Positions 20,007-27,806 of a stretch of 64,000 nucleotides of DNA are shown in pieces; position 1 is the first letter of the stretch, and the number at the start of each line of letters is the position of its first letter. The stretch comes from Pseudomonas putida. Its GTDB lineage: Bacteria > Pseudomonadota > Gammaproteobacteria > Pseudomonadales > Pseudomonadaceae. Position numbers and translations under genes: made by a program. Under the pieces are notes generated by a model. The model was not told the DNA's origin, ran no database searches, and saw nothing but the letters and a program-made list of their open reading frames with translations. The stretch spans positions 4,092,001 through 4,156,000 of the forward strand of contig NZ_CP026115.2 of the NCBI RefSeq assembly GCF_009883635.2. Direction: 5' to 3'.

Positions 20007-21152
20007 TTACTTGGCTATTTCAACGTCCGCAGCGGATTGGCTTGTGGCCTGCGCCGGCTTCTTATGGAACAGCCGCTTGCCCAAGTGCATGGTCGGTACC
20101 TCCACTAGACGGTGCAGCGCGTACGACAGCGCCAGTACGAAAATCAACGTCAGCAGCCCGGACACCGGGAATGATAGCCCCTGGTCCATGAGGAATCGGA
20201 TAGAGGCGTAGCCGATGATTGAGTGCAACACGTAGATTGAGTAGCTGATGTTCGCAATGAAGTCCAACGGTGCGAATGGCCTGAAATAGCCCCGCAGCAG
20301 GTAGCTGACGGTAAACACGATGAAACCGTAGAGATAGTTCTGCGGCACGGTAGGAATTTGCTCGCGCCAGCCGGTGTGCGGCCCGCAGAGTAGGAACAGG
20401 ATCATCAGGATCGCGGTATAGCTAGCCAGCTGACGGGTGGAGTAGGTACCGGTGTAGTGATGATAGAAGCCTGTGCCGATAAACATGAAGATTACACACA
20501 TGAGCTCGGTTTTGAGCGACTCGATCAGGCCCTGACTCAAATGAGTAATGCTGGCAACGGTCGCAGAGGTCTCGCTGATACCCAGTACGGCCGCAGCGAA
20601 CAGGAAGATAGGGTAGGCATTACCCGTTTTGATCGCGCCGTACATCAGGGCTGCGATAATGTAGAACTTGATCTCGACGGACAGCGTCCAGTTGACCAGA
20701 TCGATGGTCGGCTGCGCCACGTTACCCTGAATCAGCATCAGGTTGGCCAGCAAACGGTCCATCGGCATGGAAAACGCCTGGCCCCAGTAACGGCTGGAGA
20801 GGTAGACCAGTGCCAGCATCACCAGCGAACCGACGATATAGGTGGGGTAAATTCGCAGGAAGCGCGCCACGAGGAACTGCTTGGGTGCAAGGCGGTTTAG
20901 AGAGAACGGGATGACAAAGCCGCTGATCAGAAAGAACACTGAAACTCCAAACGGCCCGTAGTTGAATGTCGGGATGGTCAGGAAATAAATCATGCTCGAT
21001 GAAGGACCTTCCACCACCGGCGCGTGGATGTAGGACGCAACTGTGTCACGGGCAAACCAATAGATGCCGCACCAATGTACGATGATGACGGCAACGATCG
21101 CCAAGCCTCTGAGTTGGTTGGCGAACAGGGCCCTGTCTGAAGCTTGCTGCAT
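20007..21152 (-). CDS. Acyltransferase 3 family membrane protein (second copy type)
   Basis: Protein of 381 residues. NQLRGLAIVAVIIVHWCGIYW carries the family arginine and histidine, and VSVFFLISGFVIPFSL is the second conserved segment; many membrane spans follow, ending in a short charged cytoplasmic tail. AGGAG lies 6 bases before ATG 21152. It is not a close duplicate of the neighbouring acyltransferase, so the two probably acylate different positions or sugars. Target inferred as the O-polysaccharide from location. Confidence 0.9.
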   Translation of the reverse strand: MQQASDRALFANQLRGLAIVAVIIVHWCGIYWFARDTVASYIHAPVVEGPSSSMIYFLTIPTFNYGPFGVSVFFLISGFVIPFSLNRLAPKQFLVARFLRIYPTYIVGSLVMLALVYLSSRYWGQAFSMPMDRLLANLMLIQGNVAQPTIDLVNWTLSVEIKFYIIAALMYGAIKTGNAYPIFLFAAAVLGISETSATVASITHLSQGLIESLKTELMCVIFMFIGTGFYHHYTGTYSTRQLASYTAILMILFLLCGPHTGWREQIPTVPQNYLYGFIVFTVSYLLRGYFRPFAPLDFIANISYSIYVLHSIIGYASIRFLMDQGLSFPVSGLLTLIFVLALSYALHRLVEVPTMHLGKRLFHKKPAQATSQSAADVEIAK

Positions 21153-21262
21153 GTGTGTTCTCCTGAAAGTGGCGCTATTGTAGCCAGACAGCCGTCACAG
21201 GAGAAGCAACCGGCCGCCATGCCATGCCCTCGGCGAGCACTCGAGCCTCAATGCACAATCCG

Positions 21263-21285
21263 AGGTGCAGACGGCGTCTGCACCT
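21263..21285. repeat. Perfect 10-base inverted repeat
   Basis: AGGTGCAGAC (21263-21272) and GTCTGCACCT (21276-21285) form a perfect hairpin with a GGC loop, between the acyltransferase and the FkbM gene. No U-tract follows in either direction. It could be a transcription processing hairpin, a degenerate repeat or a regulator site. Confidence 0.6.
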
Positions 21286-21410
21286 GAATCAACTAACAAC
21301 CACTTCGAGCAGCCAAGCGCCCATGGCCGTATCTGGTTTTCAACTGGGTTGTTGTCGATGGACGCAGTCCCATCGTCAGCGCTACCCACCGTTGCACTTA
21401 CGCAGGTGCT

Positions 21411-22508
21411 TCAACCCGTCAGTTGCGTTTTCAGCCAGCGCATCGGCCCGGTAATTCGCCAACTGGTAGAGCGATAAACCGCATCGAGACGCTGTTTGTG
21501 CACGCATTCCTCAGGGTGCACAGTAGGTCGCTCGACGACAGGCTGCGCCTGAGCCGGGCTGCCGAAGCGCGTATTGACCCACACCTGCGTCCCATCCAGG
21601 TAAGTCAGGGCCGTCAGATCAATGCCGCTGCCGGGGGTGAACTTGCAAGGTTTCTCGTAAAGCAGCTTCCAGCCATTGTCGTGCAGCAGGTCGATGATGC
21701 CGCCCTCCAGCGCCCGGCTGTGTGTTGCCACCAGCAAGACACGTACCTTGCGCTGCAAGGCGTCGAGGGCGGCGCGGATGGCTTTGAGCTCGAAACCCTG
21801 GATGTCCATGTGCATGAAGTCCACTTCGGTCAGGTCGGCGAGTACCGTTTCAATCGAATAGGCGTCGATTTCTTCGGCCTTGACCGTGATGCCGCGGTAA
21901 TCCTCGGTACCGCCATCGGTAATGGGCGCCGCGCCCCAGTCCAGCAAGCTCTGCGAACCGAACGACAGCTTGCCGTCGACATCGGCAATCGCACCGTGAA
22001 TACAGCGTACCTGGACGTTGCTTGCGTGAGAGGTGGCGGCGGGCACCGGGTCTGCAGGCAACGGCAGGCCATTGTCGCGCAGGTTGGTGAAAAACAGCTC
22101 ATGGCGTTGCAGGTCCGCTTCCACGGCAAGCAGGTTGATACGGGCGATACCGCGCTGCTGGGCTGCTTTTGCCGCAAACACCAGCCAAGGGCCATAGCCG
22201 GCGCCCAGTTCGACGACCGTGAAGCTGTCCTTGGCCTGCTCCAGCGCCACGAGTGCTGCGATGTACTCGATTGCCTCGGCATGCAGGGCGTCGTCTGGGA
22301 AGGGGATTCTGCCTACATGCTGCTCCCCGGGGTGGCTGTCGATGCCGAAGAACGACAAGCGGGTTCTGACCCCCGAAAAGTCAGTGTAAAGGCCTTGGGT
22401 AGGACGCGCGTCGGGGGCTGCATACTTGTCTAGCAGTTGAAGGTCGGCCAGCTGGATGCCCAGGTAGACCTGATTATCGGTGAGCGCCTCGCGCAATATC
22501 GTGTCCAT
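21411..22508 (-). CDS. FkbM-family methyltransferase
   Basis: About 365 residues. The SAM motif VVELGAGYGPWLVFAAKAA and the FkbM signature VDFMHMDIQGFELKAI are clear. FkbM enzymes O-methylate sugars or polyketides. The frame extends to a TTG at 22595, but ATG 22508 (MDTILREALTDNQVYLG) with AGGTAAG upstream is the more likely start. The C-terminus STSWRITGPMRWLKTQL matches the tail motif of the coiled-coil methyltransferase at 6501, suggesting a shared docking element. It is the first gene of the minus-strand decoration group. Confidence 0.85.
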   Translation of the reverse strand: MDTILREALTDNQVYLGIQLADLQLLDKYAAPDARPTQGLYTDFSGVRTRLSFFGIDSHPGEQHVGRIPFPDDALHAEAIEYIAALVALEQAKDSFTVVELGAGYGPWLVFAAKAAQQRGIARINLLAVEADLQRHELFFTNLRDNGLPLPADPVPAATSHASNVQVRCIHGAIADVDGKLSFGSQSLLDWGAAPITDGGTEDYRGITVKAEEIDAYSIETVLADLTEVDFMHMDIQGFELKAIRAALDALQRKVRVLLVATHSRALEGGIIDLLHDNGWKLLYEKPCKFTPGSGIDLTALTYLDGTQVWVNTRFGSPAQAQPVVERPTVHPEECVHKQRLDAVYRSTSWRITGPMRWLKTQLTG

Positions 22509-22940
22509 GTCGAACTTACCTGTGATGATTTCAGAGTCATCCACTCGCGCGAGGCGAGACTGCTGGGGGGTGGTTACCGCAGTGGTGCAAGTCAACTACA
22601 CACGGGTGTCGATCCCGCAGAGAGGAATGGAGCAAGGTTTAAAAAGAACAGCACCTCGATGCCACTTGAAGTTCCGGCAGCAAGTTTGGCACGGAGACGG
22701 GGATTTGCCAGTTATTGGCTATAAGCCGGGACTGGAGCATCAATCGCCTGCTGTAACGGCTTGCCACGGCTCCAGCTACCCAAGTGTGCCCAGGCTGTTT
22801 TTAGCTGAAACGGAGTAATGCGCCCTCAACCGATCGTCATTCAGTTTGGCCAGAGTTTGCGCGGTGGGACCCACGCCGAGGTGGATCGGCAGCTGGTTGA
22901 GCGCCGAGTGAACGTTTACAGGTCTCAACCAGCCGTGCGC
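22509..22940. other. Non-coding / decayed region upstream of the FkbM gene
   Basis: About 430 bases with no supported gene. Short open frames exist on both strands but none has family-like sequence or a good ribosome site. It probably contains the promoter of the minus-strand FkbM/acyltransferase group and remnants of lost genes. Confidence 0.45.
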
Positions 22941-23203
22941 TCAATGGGCCATGCCGGCTTCGGCATCATCCATCAGCGCCTTGGCCAAGGCACCCAGGTA
23001 GTAGGCGGCCCATACCAACTTGGGGTTGTCATCCATCAGGCCACTGATGGTGAGTTCCTGCGCATAGCCCATCAGCTCGGATGCCTGCTCCCGAGTGTGC
23101 AGACAGGGCATGCCGGGTTATATGCAGAACAGCGGTTGGGTCTGTTTTCGCCCTAGAAGAACTTGGTCTTGCCGACGGTGCTTGGAGTGGTGTCTGTAGT
23201 CAT
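22941..23203 (-). pseudogene. DUF3077-family gene remnant, interrupted by two stops and a frameshift
   Basis: Reading minus from ATG 23203 gives MTTDTTPSTVGKTKFF, then a TAG at codon 17 where the family has an acidic or basic residue before GENR. About 10 codons later a one-base loss shifts the frame, a TAA interrupts the expected LFxIxPGMPC, and the rest reads intact in the new frame: REQASELMGYAQELT, SGLMDDNPKLVWAAYYLGAL, AKALMDDAEAGMAH, then TGA at 22943. This is the DUF3077 family of small proteins, which I know from Pseudomonas. The AGGGAG ribosome site upstream survives. Three lesions make it a clear pseudogene and show decay at this junction. Confidence 0.85.
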
Positions 23204-23569
23204 TGTTCAATCTCCCTGACAGTTACGCAGCCTTCACTGGCCTCGTTGCGCGTTGACCCGCAGCGTAAACCTAGGTTTGCGGTGATCCCTGCGGGAGCGG
23301 CTTACCCGCGAAGAGGCCAGCCCAGGATTGCTTATTATGCAGTCGTAGCTGCGAGCTGGGGAGTTGTCAAAACAGTACTCTTTAAATTGATTTTGTATGG
23401 CGGATGGTGTACGTCTATTCTGGCTGGCTAAAGGGGGCGGGGCACCCCTGTATGCATATAGGGTTTCAATTGTGGTGCGAGAACTATATTCTTAGCTTGA
23501 TGTTTTCGACATTTTTCAAGAAGATCTCATGCCTTTTACTTTCTTCCATTTCTTTGATGGACTCACTGT
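23204..23569. other. Intergenic sequence containing a REP element
   Basis: No gene is supported. The region carries one REP (listed separately) and becomes A+T-rich after about 23370. It looks like a boundary between the decoration genes and the rml operon. Confidence 0.5.
23288..23320 (+). repeat. P. putida-type REP element
   Basis: The stretch beginning CCTGCGGGAGCGG and ending CCCGCGAAGAGGCCA matches, with a few changes, the ~35-base REP consensus of P. putida (reverse complement of CCGGCCTCTTCGCGGGTAAA plus CCCGCTCC). It is imperfectly palindromic and extragenic, as expected. Only one copy was noticed in the window. Confidence 0.8.
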
Positions 23570-23827
23570 TCATGCGCGACCATGTGATATTTTCCCTAAG
23601 GCATTTTGCAGGTACCCCTCCATAAGCGCATCCGGGAAGACTGAGGGGTGAAGAATATTTCCTGATGCCTCTTCGGAAATGAAGCTCCTGAAATGCTGTT
23701 GATTTTTGTGTTTTTGTTCGGTGTAGTATTTTTCGTTTTCTACAAGCTTTCCCGGAATAATTGTTTTCAGTGATTGTAAGGCTGACAACAGGTGCGAGTC
23801 TTGCATCATGGCTTCTTCTTTATGCAT
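23570..23827 (-). CDS. Small orphan ORF, 85 residues, uncertain
   Basis: Open frame with start ATG 23827 or, more plausibly, ATG 23809/23806 after a GAAGAAG-like site. The product (QDSHLLSALQSLKTI, KYYTEQKHKNQQHFRSF) is polar, has no signal peptide or membrane span, and resembles nothing I recognise. The region is A+T-rich compared with the rml genes. It could be a small acquired gene, a fragment of a larger lost gene or chance. Confidence 0.3.
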   Translation of the reverse strand: MHKEEAMMQDSHLLSALQSLKTIIPGKLVENEKYYTEQKHKNQQHFRSFISEEASGNILHPSVFPDALMEGYLQNALGKISHGRA

Positions 23828-23895
23828 ATCTTATGCGCTGAAATGTCGCGGGGGTGGTTTGATGTGAAGGGTATTGTCTGACTGAGTTTTCTAAA

Positions 23896-23918
23896 GGGCG
23901 CAGATAAGAAATGCGCCC
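23896..23918 (-). terminator. Hairpin after rmlC
   Basis: GGGCGCA (23896-23902) pairs with TGCGCCC (23912-23918), 15 bases past the rmlC stop in the minus direction, and is followed on that strand by TTTAGAAAA. It is a plausible intrinsic terminator for the rmlBDAC operon, with a short U-tract. Confidence 0.6.
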
Positions 23919-23932
23919 ATTCTGAAAAATGA

Positions 23933-24481
23933 TCAGTCAAATACTTCGGCGTTGATGAAGGGCACTCCCAGCATATCTTTCGCAGATAGTGAAGGGGTAA
24001 AGTCCAACGGCCACTCGACACCAATTTCAGCATCGTTCCACGCAATGCACCGCTCACTCTTGGTTGAGTAAAAATCTGTGGTCTTGTATAGAAACTCGGC
24101 AGTTTCACTCAATGTGATGAAGCCATGTGCGAAGCCGGGTGGAATCCACAATTGGTTCTTGTTATCGGCTGACAACATTGCGCCGACCCATTTGCCAAAG
24201 GTTGGAGAGGAGCGTCGGATATCAACCGCCACATCAAACACCTCGCCCTGTACCACGCGCACAAGCTTACCCTGTGCATGGGGTGGCAGTTGGTAGTGCA
24301 GGCCTCTCAGTACGCCTTTTACCGATCGCGAGTGGTTGTCCTGAACGAAGTTGGGCAGGTGGCCGATGACTTCGCTGAAAACGTTGGCATTAAAGCTCTC
24401 ATAAAAAAAGCCGCGCTCATCCCCGAAAACCTTGGGTGTGAATAGGAAGACATCGGGGATTGCCAAAGGAATTGCATGCAT
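23933..24481 (-). CDS. rmlC: dTDP-4-dehydrorhamnose 3,5-epimerase
   Basis: Protein of 182 residues, a typical RmlC cupin. PKVFGDERGFFYESFN, FVQDNHSRSVKGVLRGLHYQ and WIPPGFAHGF are the conserved segments with the active-site histidine and aspartate. It epimerises dTDP-4-keto-6-deoxyglucose at C3 and C5. The start ATG 24481 overlaps the rmlA stop as TGATG; a TTG one codon earlier is unlikely. Last gene of the minus-strand rmlBDAC operon. Confidence 0.96.
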   Translation of the reverse strand: MHAIPLAIPDVFLFTPKVFGDERGFFYESFNANVFSEVIGHLPNFVQDNHSRSVKGVLRGLHYQLPPHAQGKLVRVVQGEVFDVAVDIRRSSPTFGKWVGAMLSADNKNQLWIPPGFAHGFITLSETAEFLYKTTDFYSTKSERCIAWNDAEIGVEWPLDFTPSLSAKDMLGVPFINAEVFD

Positions 24482-25362
24482 CAAAAGGCCTTTTCTTTAA
24501 GCAAGTTTTTCAAATACTGTCCGTAACCATTCTTGAGCAACGGTTGCGCCAGGCGCTCGAGCTGTTCGGCATCAATCCAACCGGCGCGGAAGCAGATCTC
24601 CTCAGGGCATGCGACCTTGAGGCCTTGTCGGCGCTCCATGGTCGCAATGTACTGACTGGCGTCCAGCAAGCTGTCGTGAGTACCGGTATCTAGCCATGCA
24701 TAGCCTCGGCCCATGATCTCCACTCGCAGTTGTTCTTGCTGAAGGTACAAGTTGTTGAGATCGGTGATTTCCAGTTCGCCGCGGGCGGATGGCTTCAGGC
24801 CGCGCGCCAGGTCGACTACCTGATTGTCATAAAAGTAGAGGCCGGTGACCGCATAGTTAGATTTCGGTGCTTTAGGCTTTTCTTCCAACGACAGCACTCG
24901 GCCCGATGCATCGAACTCGGCTACGCCATAACGCTCGGGGTCGTGAACGTGGTAGGCAAACACCGAAGCGCCTGTTTCGACATTACCAGCATTGAGCAGC
25001 AGCGACTGGAAATCGTGACCGTAGAAAATGTTGTCGCCCAGTACCAGCGCCGACGTATCGTTGCCAATGAAGTCGGCACCGATGGTGAATGCCTGCGCCA
25101 ACCCGTCCGGGCTTGGCTGCACTGCATAAGAAAGGTTGAGGCCCCACTGGCTGCCGTTACCCAGCAGCTGTTCGAAACGCGGTGTGTCCTGCGGTGTGGA
25201 AATGATCAGGATGTCGCGAATACCAGCTAGCAGCAGGGTGCTGAGCGGGTAGTAGATCATCGGTTTGTCATACACCGGCAGCAGCTGTTTCGATACCGAC
25301 AGCGTGGCTGGATGCAGGCGAGTGCCCGAACCGCCAGCCAGAATAATTCCTTTACGAGCCAT
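24481..25362 (-). CDS. rmlA: Glucose-1-phosphate thymidylyltransferase
   Basis: Protein of 293 residues. [18 protein letters not shown] and [18 protein letters not shown] are the RmlA nucleotide-binding and catalytic motifs; [16 protein letters not shown] is also diagnostic. It makes dTDP-glucose. The frame extends upstream into rmlD, but ATG 25362 with AGGGA 7 bases before it gives the normal length. The rmlD stop is 8 bases upstream. Confidence 0.96.
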   Translation of the reverse strand: MARKGIILAGGSGTRLHPATLSVSKQLLPVYDKPMIYYPLSTLLLAGIRDILIISTPQDTPRFEQLLGNGSQWGLNLSYAVQPSPDGLAQAFTIGADFIGNDTSALVLGDNIFYGHDFQSLLLNAGNVETGASVFAYHVHDPERYGVAEFDASGRVLSLEEKPKAPKSNYAVTGLYFYDNQVVDLARGLKPSARGELEITDLNNLYLQQEQLRVEIMGRGYAWLDTGTHDSLLDASQYIATMERRQGLKVACPEEICFRAGWIDAEQLERLAQPLLKNGYGQYLKNLLKEKAF

Positions 25363-25370
25363 GAGAGTCC

Positions 25371-26276
25371 CTATTGCTGAATTTCGTCCAGCATCCGTTG
25401 CACGCCTTGCTTCCAAAGCGGCATCTTGAGTTTGAAGGTGCTTTCGAGCTTATCCAGCGCCAGGCGCGAGTTGCGCGGCCGTGGTGCGGGTACTGGATAG
25501 TCCTCGGTGCTGATGGCGCCGACCTGCTCGGCCGAAACTTTCAGCGCAACACCTTTACTGCCAGCGTGAGCCAGCACGAACCGAGCAAAGCCGTGCCAGC
25601 TGGTTTCGCCCGCTGCGGCCAGGTGATAGGTACCGGCCAACTGGCTTGCGTCTGCAGCATTGGTGATCTGTCGCAGGATGTGTGCGGTTACATCTGCAAT
25701 CAGTTCAGCCCCGGTAGGGGCACCAAACTGGTCGGCTACCACATTGAGCGCATCACGCTCAGCAGCCAGGCGCAGCATGGTCTTGGCAAAGTTGTGACCC
25801 CGCGCAGCATACACCCAGCTGGTGCGCAGTACCACGGCGCGGGCGCCGCTGGCCTCGATGGCGCGTTCACCTTCGAGCTTGCTGCGGCCATAGACCGACA
25901 ATGGACCAGTGGGGGCATCTTCCTGCCAGCGGCTCTGGCCGCTGCCATCGAACACATAGTCCGTGGAGTAATGAATCAGCCAAGCACCCAATGCCGCAGC
26001 TTCGCGAGCCAGCACGCCAGGAGCCTCGGCATTGATCAGTGCTGCCAGCGCCTGTTCGCTTTCTGCCTTGTCCACCGCCGTGTAGGCGGCCGCATTGACG
26101 ATCACGTCAGGGGCCACGTGGCGTACGGTGGCGGCAAGGCTTTCCAGCTCAGCCAGGTCGCCACAGAGTTCGCCGCTACCTTGGCGATCCAGTGCAATGA
26201 CTTCACCCAGCGGGGCCAAAGCGCGCTGTAGCTCCCAGCCTACCTGGCCGTTTTTTCCCAGCAGCAGGATTTTCAC
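25371..26276 (-). CDS. rmlD: dTDP-4-dehydrorhamnose reductase
   Basis: Protein of 301 residues that reduces the epimerised keto sugar to dTDP-L-rhamnose. Motifs: [16 protein letters not shown] at the N-terminus, [34 protein letters not shown] with the YxxxK pair. The start is GTG 26276, overlapping the rmlB stop as GTGA; the longer frame from 26366 reads through rmlB and adds non-family sequence. Translational coupling to rmlB is likely. Confidence 0.95.
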   Translation of the reverse strand: MKILLLGKNGQVGWELQRALAPLGEVIALDRQGSGELCGDLAELESLAATVRHVAPDVIVNAAAYTAVDKAESEQALAALINAEAPGVLAREAAALGAWLIHYSTDYVFDGSGQSRWQEDAPTGPLSVYGRSKLEGERAIEASGARAVVLRTSWVYAARGHNFAKTMLRLAAERDALNVVADQFGAPTGAELIADVTAHILRQITNAADASQLAGTYHLAAAGETSWHGFARFVLAHAGSKGVALKVSAEQVGAISTEDYPVPAPRPRNSRLALDKLESTFKLKMPLWKQGVQRMLDEIQQ

Positions 26277-27373
26277 GCCTTGTTTGCTCCGTACTGCTGA
26301 GCAACCCAGTCGCGGTAGCTGCCATCCATGACGCCTTTTACCCACTCCTGGTTGGCCAGGTACCACATTACAGTTTTGCGTATGCCGGTATCGAAGGTCT
26401 CAGCAGGCTTCCAGCCCAATTCGCGCTCGATCTTGCGAGCATCGATGGCGTAGCGACGGTCGTGGCCCGGGCGGTCGGTGACATAGGTGATCAGCTCTGC
26501 GTATTGCTCGACCGGTTTGCCAGTCTGCTGATTGATCACCTGGCGCGAGGTGACTGGGGCAAGCTCATCGAGCAGGCCGCAAAGGGTGCGAACGATGTCG
26601 ATGTTGGCTTTTTCGTTCCAGCCGCCGATGTTGTACGTTTCGCCGAAGGTCCCTGCCTCCAGCACGCGGCGGATGCCCGAGCAGTGGTCTTGAACATACA
26701 GCCAATCGCGGATTTGCTGACCGTCGCCGTAGACCGGCAGGGCTTTACCGGCCAGGGCGTTGACGATCATCAACGGGATCAGCTTTTCTGGGAAGTGGAA
26801 GGGGCCGTAGTTGTTCGAGCAGTTGGTGGTCAGTACGGGCATGCCGTAGGTGTGGAAGTACGAACGCACCAAGTGGTCGCTTGCAGCTTTGCTGGCCGAG
26901 TAAGGGCTGTTTGGGGCGTACGGAGTGGTTTCGGTGAACGCTGGGTCGTTTGGCCCGAGCGTACCGTACACCTCGTCGGTGGAGACGTGCAGGAAACGGA
27001 AGGCTTTTTTCTCGTCGCCTTCGAGGCTGTTCCAGTGCCCGCGTGCCGCTTCGAGGAGGCGGAAGGTGCCTACAACGTTGGTTTCGACGAACGCTTCGGG
27101 GCCAGTGATTGAGCGGTCAACGTGGGACTCGGCTGCGAAATGTACGACCGCGCGGGGGCGATGCTCAGCGAATAGTTGGGCCAGCAGCGCTGCATCACAG
27201 ATGTTGCCGCGAACAAATTGGTGCTGTGTATTGCCCTCCAGCGACTGCAGGTTGCCCAGATTGCCTGCATAGGTGAGCGCATCAAGGTTGACGACGGGTT
27301 CGCTGTTGTTCGCGCACCACTGCAGTACGAAATTTGAGCCGATGAAGCCGGCACCGCCTGTTACAAATATCAT
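26273..27373 (-). CDS. rmlB: dTDP-glucose 4,6-dehydratase
   Basis: Protein of 366 residues, first gene of the rml operon. [12 protein letters not shown] is the NAD motif; STDEVYG is at 131-137 and the catalytic pair is Y158/K162 in NSPYSASK. It makes dTDP-4-keto-6-deoxy-D-glucose. No strong ribosome site is seen; GAGC about 9 bases upstream may serve. Together with RmlDAC it gives the window an L-rhamnose supply in addition to the GDP-D-rhamnose pathway. Confidence 0.96.
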   Translation of the reverse strand: MIFVTGGAGFIGSNFVLQWCANNSEPVVNLDALTYAGNLGNLQSLEGNTQHQFVRGNICDAALLAQLFAEHRPRAVVHFAAESHVDRSITGPEAFVETNVVGTFRLLEAARGHWNSLEGDEKKAFRFLHVSTDEVYGTLGPNDPAFTETTPYAPNSPYSASKAASDHLVRSYFHTYGMPVLTTNCSNNYGPFHFPEKLIPLMIVNALAGKALPVYGDGQQIRDWLYVQDHCSGIRRVLEAGTFGETYNIGGWNEKANIDIVRTLCGLLDELAPVTSRQVINQQTGKPVEQYAELITYVTDRPGHDRRYAIDARKIERELGWKPAETFDTGIRKTVMWYLANQEWVKGVMDGSYRDWVAQQYGANKA

Positions 27374-27806
27374 AGAAAGCTGCTCTATTTGATCGAAAAA
27401 TGTTGTCCTAAGCAGACCACGCTGAGAAACTTCGCATCAACCTTAGCCAGAAAATCAGCGCGTGTCTGAATTAGACCACCCTGATTTGTAAAAATACACA
27501 CTTGATGGTGAGCTCGTGTTTGTCGCCACAACCTGCCAGGTCGGCAGTCCTGCTCTTAAGCAGGGCCGCAGCAGAGGGCTCAAGGTGATGGCGAGCAATG
27601 CGAGCCTGGAGAAGATGAGCAGACACTTGGCACTAAGGGGGCGTGAATGGCTGTGGTGGGGCAAAGACGCTGATCCGGAGCAAGTGATTCTGAGATTGTA
27701 TAGATGGACATTAAAAGTGCTTGCTAGATAAGCTTGATTAGCAAGAAAGGGAATTATCCAATTATCCACTTTTAATGGGTGATGGGAATGAATAGGAACG
27801 TTATAG
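27374..27806. other. Divergent intergenic region between rmlB and the large glycosyltransferase
   Basis: These 433 bases should contain divergent promoters. A perfect hairpin CCTGCT-CTTA-AGCAGG lies at 27549-27564; the overlapping TTAAGCAGGGCCGCAGCAG loosely resembles the JUMPstart segment TTAAGCCAGGGGCGGTAGC but lacks the exact ops core. Open frames of about 70-100 codons on both strands have no recognisable product and were not called. AGGA at 27794-27797 is the ribosome site of the downstream gene. Confidence 0.4.

Noticed and set aside
22818..23431. Plus-strand open frames of about 110 codons over the DUF3077 remnant
   Set aside because: They are the complement of the decayed minus-strand gene and have no ribosome site.
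27455..27769. 104-codon minus-strand and 71-codon plus-strand open frames between rmlB and the large glycosyltransferase
   Set aside because: No recognisable product or good ribosome site; possibly remnants, but I could not assign them.
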